From positions 1-18,726 of the forward strand of contig LSYV01000107.1 in NCBI GenBank assembly GCA_001584585.1: 18,726 nucleotides of DNA. Reading direction: 5' to 3'. The stretch is from Gonium pectorale. Taxonomy: Eukaryota > Chlorophyta > Chlorophyceae > Chlamydomonadales > Volvocaceae. Positions 8,615 to 17,700 of the stretch are shown piece by piece (within the stretch, counting starts at the first letter, position 1; each line of letters begins with the position of its first letter). The position numbers and the translations under genes were made by a program. The notes under the pieces are model-generated. The model saw only the letters and a program-made list of their open reading frames with translations, was not told the origin of the DNA and made no database searches.

Positions 8615-9113
8615 CTATCCTAAGTGCCCAAAGTCGTACAGCATCCAGCCCCCGGACTCCATGTACTCAATCTCCACGCCCTTCCGCCACCGTGGGGACA
8701 GACCCTTCCCATGCAACTCGTCGAACTTGCCCTGGCGCGCTTTGCGAAGTGCGCAGCCAAGCACGGTCAGGCAAGGGGCCACGACCACGCCCGCCGTGCG
8801 CCTGATGGCCTTGGCATCCGAAAGGAACATGTTGCGCTGGGACGGCGTCACAGCCACCACCACGTTCCAGTCGGACCGGCCCTTCCCCTGCCAGCACCGC
8901 ACAAAGCTGCCACCTGCCCGGCATGCCTGGTCGTCCCGTCCGCTGGTAGAAGGCCCCCCTAGGGCCGAGAACTCCGCTTAAACTTCTCCAGCATCGTCCC
9001 AGTGACGTGCTTTAGCACCACGTGTCCATCATCAACAACCGGCAAGCAGCTGGTGTGCTCTTTGTGCGCGGCCATGGCGACCTCGCACTCGTGCAGCCGT
9101 TGCGTGCTCACCT
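8615..9113 (-). pseudogene. Shared tail domain of copy B
   Basis: This is homologous to the C-terminal half of the copy A reading frame: the same VVDDGHVVLKHV, W-x-G-K-G-R-S-D-W, VAVTPSQRN and ESGGWMLYDFGH motifs, ending at the stop 8615-8617. A stop followed by a frame change breaks it near 8960. The last 94 codons are open. Placed directly after the reverse transcriptase, it may be that protein's C-terminal domain. Penelope-like elements often carry an endonuclease there, but no GIY-YIG signature is visible. Domain unknown. Confidence 0.5.
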
Positions 9114-10967
9114 CCAGCCCCATGAAGGGGCGGGAGTAACCCTGTTACTGGAGGAGGCATATGACCTGGGCGACCTCGTAACAGGTGTCGACGCAGGAGA
9201 TGACTCGGCGAAGGCGATGGAACTAGTCCGTAATGATGTTGCGTTTGCAGGCCTCGTTGACATTGGAATCATGAGCCACAAAGCGAGAGAGGCGGGCTGC
9301 GGTGAAGGCGGGTTGTTGGCATTTGTCATATAGGCTGGTTACGATGAAGGACTTGCCGTCAGTTTTTACGTGGGTATCAAGAGGATGTCGAGGAAGGGGA
9401 CGGTGCCGGGCGGGAGTTGGGGGTGGGACTGGACGGGGGTTTCAAGGCTGTAAGGGGAGAGGCTGTGGAGGAAGCGCTGGTGTTCGAACAGAAGGTGATG
9501 GAGGTGGGGATTGGCGGGGGGCGGAGAGGAGGTCGTCGAGGAAGCGTCGAGAAGCGGTCCGTGTTGTATTGGCGCAGGAAACGGAACGCATACCAGCCCA
9601 GGAAGAGGTTGGCAATAAAGAGGGCTGCAGAGATGCCCATCTGTTGCACAAGGGCGATGAACGTGGAGGATAGCAGGGAGGAGAGGAGGGAGGTGAAGGT
9701 CGCGGCGGTGTAGATACGGTAGACTCGGCCCTGGCTCGTGAAGTAATTGGCGACACGGGGCCGCTGGCTGTGGAACGGTACATAGTGGCGCGGTTTGGAG
9801 CCGGGGCGATCAGGGTTGGGAGGGTCGGAGGAAACACGGATGAACGGGGTCCCACTGTGTTCCAGGCTGACGGAGATGGGGGCGCTGAGTTGGGTGTTGC
9901 GGTGGTGGGGGAGGTTGGTGTGGAGGCGGGTGAAGCCATTGGCGGCGGGTTGCGGCAGGTCCATCCGGCAACTCTGGGCGCCAGAGGTTGGTGAAGAGGG
10001 GCAGATGGCTGTATTTTGAGGAGGGTCGTGATGAGGTCGCTGATGGAGGTGATTGGGCAGGCGTGGGAGCAGGCCAGGCAACGCATGGAGGGTGGGTTCC
10101 TGTGCATTTTGAGGAGGCCCGCGTAGTAGACAGGTGGCAAACGGACGTCGTAGGAGAGGTTCCAGGAGGCGACGGTGGCGTTTTGGGTAGCGAAATGCTG
10201 TGCCATATCAGCGTGAGAGCAAGAGCTGTAGTAGGCGTTGCTGGCGGTGGGGGGGTTGGGGTGTGGCGGGGGCGTTGGCAGCTGGTGGGTGCGGCGGAGG
10301 TGGCGGCGGCGGGCTGGTGGGGAGGGGCGGGGGCGGCGGGGGCAAGGGGAGGGTGGTGTGGAGCGGGCTTAGTTGGGGAAGAGGGGCGATGATGGCGGGG
10401 TGACGTTGGCAGGGGCGAAGGGCTGGAGGGAGCTGCGGGGTGGGGCGGCGGGGGAAGGGAAGTGGCTGGGGCTGGGGCAGGGGGTTGGGAGAGGCGGTTG
10501 GGTACCGGCGGCGGGGTCGAGTTGGGCTGCCGCATTGGCTGGTGGAGGCGGTTGTGGAGGGGAGCGGGAGCAGAGAGGTAACGGAGCCCAAGGTCATGCA
10601 TGCGCTGCTCCGCGTAGTAGCGCTTGCAGACGACTTCAAGGGAGGCGGAGCTCTTGTCGGTGGCGGTGACGATGAAGGGAGAGGCGGCGGTCTGGAAGGC
10701 ACGGAGATCGGAGGTGGTGAGGATAGGGCAGTAAAAGGTTTGGGTGGTGGCGTGGGTGTCGATGGCGGCGTTGACACGTGAGACAAGGCCTTCAATCCAA
10801 GGTGATAGGTCGGCTGGGGGGGAGAACCCCCCTGGTGTGGATGGCCGAAACTCTGGGGACCGGAAGTCCCAAACTCCGGGTTTGCCAGCCTCTGCACTGG
10901 TCAGCACGACTAGCACGGCAAGACTAACGTAGCGCGGCGGCGGGACCGGCGGAGTGTCGCTGGTCGG
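9113..10967 (-). pseudogene. Reverse transcriptase, Penelope-like, frameshifted
   Basis: This encodes the polymerase of a retroelement, broken across several frames. In order on the minus strand: an N-terminal block FIVTATDKSS...CKRYY (about 10676-10587); a proline-rich stretch that looks out of frame (10570-10220); LPPVYYAGLLKMHRNPPSMR (about 10140-10080), matching the G-L-P-K-x-H-K hallmark of Penelope-like enzymes; a T-R-L-H-T-N-L-P block (about 9935-9905); QQMGISAALFIANLFLGWYA (about 9646-9585); the catalytic F-L-D-D box at 9532-9543, in a different frame from the preceding block; FLDIL at 9381-9395; and a C-terminal thumb-like segment with SLYDKCQQPAF. In-frame stops lie between FLDIL and SLYDK and near 9220. 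It cannot make a functional enzyme as it stands. Confidence 0.65.
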
Positions 10968-11632
10968 TCACTGTGGAGGCAACGTCCCAGCAGGCGGTAC
11001 TTTACTTGTGGTGCGCGGATGTATTTCTGCGCCGCCCTGCAGCTGCATACTTGGGTGCGACTCAAGTCGATGTGTCTACGGGCTTATCACGCTCTTAACG
11101 GACGGAATGCGTGAATGCCGCGAGCCGCCGTAGGTCGTCGTCAGGCGCACGCAACGAATGCGAGCAAGTATTAGGAATCAGTAGTTACCAGTTGGTTACA
11201 CTAGGGACTGCAGCGGCCCAGAAGGGGCCTGTCGGGCCGCTGTCACCCGGAGCCAGGAGTGAAACCCAAAGGATCTTTTGGCAGACCCTGGCTTCTGGGC
11301 GGGATCCCCTGCCCACGCAACCGACCGATTGGCTGCCAAGTCGTCGTTCGGGGTCCAACCGTCTTTTACGAAGTTTGCCTCACCAGCCACTCCACCTCTT
11401 CCAACTGACAGACTCGAGGGCGGCTAAGTTTTAGCAGGCAAACCGGCATGGTGTCTTCGTTCGTTCGTTCGTCCAGGGAAGATAACAAGGATGATGCAAA
11501 CACGCGTCGCCCACGCAAGCAATAAACCACAAGCCTGCGTAACGTGCGTACTGCAGCGGCTCTCTCCATCCCGCCGCCCGTACCGTATCTGTTTCGTTGC
11601 TGCGACGAGCGTCCCGCGCCCTGCAATAAGAA
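10968..11632. other. No gene seen; upstream region of the EF-hand gene
   Basis: A 107-codon plus-strand frame at 11111-11434 and overlapping minus-strand frames at 11366-11818 have no protein character that I trust. A TCGT tandem run lies near 11457-11471. The region should hold the promoter of the gene starting at 11633, but I see no clear TATA box. Confidence 0.4.
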
Positions 11633-11753
11633 ATGCGGTGCGTGAATACAGGCAGCGGCGGCGACACATCCGCCGGCGGCGGCCAGAAGGCCAGACCTGG
11701 CGGCACTACTGGCATCACGACGACCATCAAGGTGAAGGACATACTGAAGCAAG
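11633..11753 (+). CDS. Exon 1: N-terminus and first EF-hand helix
   Basis: It encodes a G/S/T-rich start followed by TTTIKVKDILKQ, the entering helix of the EF-hand. It ends in phase 1 at CAAG|GTACGA. The residue completed by exon 2 is glutamate. Confidence 0.6.
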
Positions 11754-14700
11754 GTACGAACGATGCGCCGACATCCATCCAGCAGTTGTATGCATGGTGT
11801 GGTTGGCTTCAATCCCATGCAGTGTGTACATTATGTAATGTTCGTCATAGCATGCAGCAACCGTGCGCATCTTGGGACGAGCAAGGCCGTGTCGTCAGGC
11901 ATGCCAGGCGCTCGGCCCGTGCTTGCCTCGCTCGGTGGTAACTCTAGCTACCCATCCATCTTCGCAGCAACCTCGCTCCCTCCATGTATGTGGCGCACTA
12001 GCCCCACGTTCTCTTCATCATTGGCCCGCCTTGTCTTATTTTTGTTACGCTTGCTCGTAATGCATGTAATTGCGGGCGGGATAGATAGGCGGAGTGTAAG
12101 CATACATGGATAGATGACGAATTGCGGTGCACGCGTGGGGCGTACGGATCTATCGGACGCATGCGGCAACGGTTCTGCGTTGCCGGAGTAGTGCGAAGCA
12201 CGCGCGCACATACCACTTTCCGACGACACCTTTGTTTTGCTGGCCCACCCGCCCTGCCTATCTACTGCACATGCGTACAAACGGTACGACCTACGGTGCC
12301 GTGCGCGCAGTTGGGAGCCAACGCCGCGCTGCCAACATCGGCGTCCTGCTGTCCGGTGAGGCGGCGAGGTACTCAGGACGGTGAATGCCGTCTGTTTGAC
12401 TTCATGCACATCGGAGGCAACCGTGCGGCACCCAATGGGCACATTCAATATGTAATCGTTCCCTGCTGATGACTTGTCACTGCCTGCCTCCCTGAGTTGC
12501 ATGCGTGTCTACTGATTAACGTATGTCCAACGATCCGCGCCTCCTACAATGCCACTGTCTGTAGAGGTGGACCGCGACAAGGACGGGACGGTGGACATCG
12601 CAGAGCTGCTTAACATGCTGGAGGGAGTCGTCAAGAGCCGCCGCGAGCGCCGCTACATGTGGTGCGAGCGGGCCTGTGTGTGTGCCTACTAACCTGCGCC
12701 ACCCATCCCACCCGCCGACTTGCATTTGCTTTACAATGGCTGCTGCTGTTGACGATGATGCTCATGAGCAACGGACGGGGCGTCCACTTCGGTATCGTAT
12801 CGCGCGCTATCCTCTGCTCGCTGCCACATTACGGGTCCACCAGCGCATCCGTCTCCTCTAGTCTCCTCCAGACTCGCTCCTGCAAATAGAGATACGTGCG
12901 TCTGTCCGTCCCTCGCTCGTTCCCATCATTCGTTCACCGTCCTCTGTTCCTGGACTTAGTTGCTGATTGATGGGCTCGTGAATCGGCCAGTTGCAACTAG
13001 CAAGCAACCCCACGAACAATTGGCTTACCTTTCGCTACACGTGGCCTACCGGCGCTGCCCTGCCTGCCTGCGTATCCGTCCCGCCCACATACCCCTGCAC
13101 GCACAGCATTGGACTCATCGCTCTTACTGTCTTCGCGGCCTGCACCATCGGCGCCATCGTGGGGCTCACCTACGCCATCGTCAACGCGCTGAAGGACACA
13201 GAGGTCGGTCTTCCGTACTTCTGGGTACTTCCGCACGTACAATAGACAGGATTGGGTTGGGGCCCGTTGTTGATTGGTTATATGTTGGTTCGATTCGCTT
13301 CGCGGGCAGCCAGACAGGGACTGCCGCTGGTGTCTGCTCGCGCCCCGCGCTGTACGGCGTTCCCCACGGGCTGGATGTTTGCTTCGGGGCCGCATCATCC
13401 CGCTTCATTGTGATGCAGCTACTTGCGTATGACAGGCTGAGTTGCTACTGCCTGTGTGCTCCGCGGTCGTACGATGGTTTTTTTACGCGTTGTGCGATGA
13501 TGTCAACACCCTTCAGCTTCGATTATGACCCTTTCTGTTTCCCGTTTCGCCGAGTAAATACTACTTTGTGCGCTACCGTGTGGAACAGGTCGCCGGCGGG
13601 GTCATGTACGTCAAGGGCTCCACCACGGAGGTCGTCCGCACCGGCAACGCCGACTTTACTGTGTTGGACGGCCTCATGGTCAGCCGCACAGCACTGGAAA
13701 ATGCAACCGAAGGCAGCAAGGCCGCCACAGGCTCTGGAGACTCTGCCACTGCCGCGTCCAACGTGCCCGCTGGAGGCGTCCTGCGCACCGCAACGTGGGT
13801 GTATGCTTGCGATCAGGGTGCCTCCGTCGCTCCGTGCACTGCGTGTGCACGCATGCTCGCCGGACTTCCTGTATGTGTCCGCCTGTCCGCGTGCGTGCTT
13901 CGTGCCCTCCGAAGGCCACTGACGTTTCCGACGCTGCCCACGTGCCTCCCCGCGTACATGCATGCGTGCACGTGCGTTCACGCACGCACGTTCATACGAT
14001 GCATGCGCGTCGTCCTGTATGTATGTGTGTCCTGTACACTTATCCTGTGTGTGTATGTGTGTGTGTGGTGTTACATCTCCGGGCCGACGCTGGCCAGGGG
14101 CGCTACCCGCGCCAACGCAAGACCACCTCAACGCCGTACGTTAGGCGAGGGGCGTGTGTCCGCAGATTGCCGCCTGACCAACTGGCGTGCGTTGCGCGTT
14201 AGTTCCTGTCCCGTGCGTGCCCGCCCGAGCAAGGCCACATCCACGTGATGGCGTGATATGAAGCCGGCCCAGCCCAGTACTCGCCGTGAGGCCAGCCGTC
14301 CGTCTGCGAGCTAAGTTAGTACTCCTTCGCGACTCGCCGCGTCTCCCACAGCAAGTTGAAGCCCTTTCGCTTCGCAACCTCCTGCCTCGCTCCCGCCGCC
14401 GCTGCGCAGCTTCAAGGGCGTTCCACAGCCCCTGTCCAGCCGCGTCAGCATCCAGGCCCTCATGGAGCTTCGCACGCTTTACGTAAGTGCCGTACGTATT
14501 GGCGGGCGCCTCGGATCCGGATTCCGCCCTCGCGTGCAAACGATCGCCTACCTTAACCCGCCTTGCCCCGTGGCGCTCCGTCGTCGCGCGCCCGCACGCA
14601 GCGCACATCTCCCGCGTACCTTTGCCACCCGCCGCCGCGCGCATTCCCGCCTCCACTCCAGGACTCCTGAGTTGCCTGCTTGCTACCTTGACTCTCACTC

Positions 14701-17700
14701 GCTGCCTGTCCACCTCCCCTTGCCGCCGCCGCGCCGCCGCCGCCCATCTATGATCTATCCCAACTTCGACTTTGTCCCCTCGCCCATCCCACAACAGATC
14801 AAGGGCGCCGGCGATGTGGAGGTGTGCCTGCTGGTGACGGGCGTGGCGCGCGTGCCCATGGCCGGCAGCGTGTGGGGCAACGTGGTGCGCATCGTCACCA
14901 CCGCGGGTGCGTGGCTCGTAAGCGCCGCAGCTAGCGCAAGCCGGTCCCCATCGTCGTAGGCTTGCCTTGCGCCGTGCCTGCGCCGTGGCATCGCTCGTCC
15001 CCACACCGCGGCTATACATGCCGACGTGTGCCTCCATGTACATATGTGGCGTGGTTCCCTGCTGCCAGCCCTGTTGTCGGCCGGTATGGTCTTTGCACCT
15101 TGGGCGTGTTCCCCTGCTGCCAGCCCTGTTAGTTGTCGGCCGGTAGGTGTGGTCTTTGCACCTTGCCGCCCACTTACCACCAGCTGTACGCCGCTGTGCG
15201 CCTCCCCTTCCCTACCCTCCAGGCACCATCTCGCTTGATGACACGGCCATTTCGTTTTCGGACCAGGTGGTCAACATCTTTGCGGAGGCCGGATTCCGCA
15301 TCTCGCGCGACCGGCGCATGCTGCTGGGTGCGTGGCCAGCGGCTGTGCCTCCCTGTGTGTGTATGAAATAAAGCCGCCGCCGCTGGTCCAGACGACCTGT
15401 GAGCGCCATTCTGACAGCCTCGCTCGCCTCCTGTGCATATGTATTGGGACGATAGATAGATCAGCACTCCCTCTTCGCGCCGTACATATAACGCATTTCA
15501 TGTACCGTACTGAAACCCCTCGCTCCCCTTCCTACCTCTCACCATGCCACGAACCTTTTATCCTCGCCCTACCGCTGGCTCCAGGTTTCTACGAGATCCT
15601 GGGCTTTTTCAACTTTATCGAGGTGCGTGAGCGAGCGAGGCGGCATGGCCGACCCACGAGTCCGCTCCCAAAGTTAATGCCCGCCGTCATCCACTCGCAA
15701 CGTTATGCGCTGTTAACCCCTACCTGTCCATGCCCTAACCTTAGCCCCTTTGGACGGTGCTTCGACCCCGCCCGCCCAGAACCTCGCCATCTTCAACCAG
15801 GCGCCGGAGCAGCCCCGGCCCCGACTGCCGTCCCAAAACTTCCTGATGCGCCTGAAGGTCCGGCACGTGCATGCCTGTCACCTTCGTACTTCGTGTCCTT
15901 CCACCATGCCGTCATGGTCTCGCAGGCAACTTTCCGTACTGCGCGTACTTCCGCCACCCGCTGACAAATGGTCTGACAACACAATGCGCTTGTCCGTCCT
16001 ACCAGCGGTTTTGTGCACAAGCAAAGCCCCCAGCGCACGCACGTGCGCGTCACCCATCTTGCGCCTTTATGCATCTGTTATGTCCCTTTTGGTTACCGTC
16101 GTACGTGCCTGCTCTAATTGAAGGCGGACGAGGCGTCCGTAGCAGCAGGTGGTGACCTATCCCGCCTGCGTCGCCGTCCACGGCCGGCCGCAGATCTACG
16201 AGCCGTGCGTCTTGCCGGAGAACACCACGCTCGACCGCTGCGTGTACGTGCCGCCCGAGGAGACCGAGGGCCGCCGACGCCGCCACCGCCAGCTCGCGAC
16301 CCGGCCGTACCACAGGTGAGCCCGCCGTACACCGTACACCATCAAACCGCCGTCGCAGGACCTGTTTCTTGGCGCTTGAACTGACTGCGGATCCCGATGG
16401 CGCATTGGCCTGAACGCGCTCGCTTACGACTCCCTTTGCTCGCTTGCCCCAATCTCCCGCCGATCCAATGGGCTCCACTCGTCACTCGTCAGGAGCATGC
16501 AAGGTGGGTCCTCTGACGTCATGGGGGGGGGTGCAAACGTGCTATGGCTGCTGGCTACAGATGCCAAGTTGGTCGTCGTTGGACGGGATCTCTGTGTCAC
16601 ATACATACACCGCGTGCTGGCCCAGACCCGAACGCTAACAGCCCTCTGCACGCGTGACCCTTGTCGGCCTACGCGTCGTATACACCGGCGGCACTCGGGC
16701 AGGCAGGCTACCAGTGAGTGGCCCGCACACTCACACACATGCACACACACCTCAAGCAAAATGGAATGCCCCAGGAGTGCAACACTCTGTTATGCCACCC
16801 CTGCCTCATTCTCTGCCACTTCGCACGCAGATGCATCCACGGCCGCGACCACGCTGAATGCAACCGAGGACCTGGCGGGTGTGGAGCTGTTGGAGGGAGT
16901 CCGCTACATGACACAGTGAGCGCCGGCGAGCCGGGTCGCATACGGGCGGGGTTGCTTGCGGAGGGGTGCCATGACCCGTAAGCCGCACGAAGGAGCGAGC
17001 GTATGCGTGCCGTGTGCGGCTACCCCGGCCGTCACATTTCCTGACGCGGCCTCCCCCTGGGGCAAGCGCGGACATCTCAAGGGCGCTCGAGTACCCCATA
17101 CCCCAGCGCTGACACCGTCAAGATTGTAATGGCTGCGATTCCGGCTTCAACCCCGCGCACCGCCACCCCCTTACACCCCGACCTCGGCGGGCGTCTGGCG
17201 GGCAACGCCACCTACCTGGGCCATTGATTCCGTAGCGCGGCTCCGCATTGTGGTCAACCCGTTTCTTCCCATGTCTCGCAGCCTGTGCCCATAGCTCCCT
17301 CGCTGGGTCTTTCTAGCAAGCCCCACTGAAACACCCCGCGCTCGCAGCAACGAGACTGCCATCATGTGGGAGGGCGTCAGCCGCACCGAGTACACTTACG
17401 CGCTGGCGCCGCTTTACCGCAAGGTGGAGGTTGTCAGGCCCTCGGAGGGGGCCGGCGCCTTGGTGCTCAAGTGGCAGGAGCTGGTGAGCTGGGCGGGTGG
17501 GCCCGGGGCCCCGAGCTGTGCTGTCACGTATCTGGCGTGCGATCGAGCAGTGATAGATAGATGAGGGGGCGGCGGGCGGGTATGTATGCGGGTGCGTTGA
17601 TTGCGGCCACCTGCCCATGTGTGTAACCCCATGTGCAACCCCATGGCGGGTGTGCCATGCCATTGGGTCAGGGCTCGTGGGTGGTATCGGCAGTTCGGGG

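Larger units (their letters stand above)
8301..10967 (-). mobile_element. Penelope-like retroelement remnant, with repeat copy B
   Basis: On the minus strand this reads, in order: a decayed reverse transcriptase (10967 to about 9113), a conserved tail domain shared with copy A (about 9113 to stop 8615-8617), and a 3' untranslated region ending in ATCTGT-type units (8301-8320). The whole is about 2.7 kb. The junction between the enzyme and the shared tail is at about 9113. Whether this is one element or two fused elements cannot be decided here. The 5' limit is uncertain and no terminal repeats were found. It lies in opposite orientation to copy A, with about 6.2 kb between their tails. Confidence 0.6.

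Noticed and set aside
9417..10781. Long plus-strand glycine-rich frames opposite the reverse transcriptase
   Set aside because: They are the antisense of proline-rich and enzyme-coding minus-strand frames. The conserved polymerase motifs are all on the minus strand.
14141..15043. A 300-codon minus-strand frame
   Set aside because: It lies antisense to exons 5 and 6 and their introns and contains no recognisable domain. The plus-strand exons have matching phases and splice sites.
15750..16121. A single long exon reading from exon 9 through to 16121
   Set aside because: The frame is open, but after 15857 its codons lose the GC-rich third position, while the alternative frame after 15926 has it and starts at a good acceptor.
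16561..16713. An exon with AKLVVVGRDLCVTYIH, or one with VTLVGLRVVYTGG, between exons 11 and 13
   Set aside because: Neither can take the phase-2 end of exon 11 without hitting a stop or delivering the wrong phase to exon 13. The 11-base microexon fits both.
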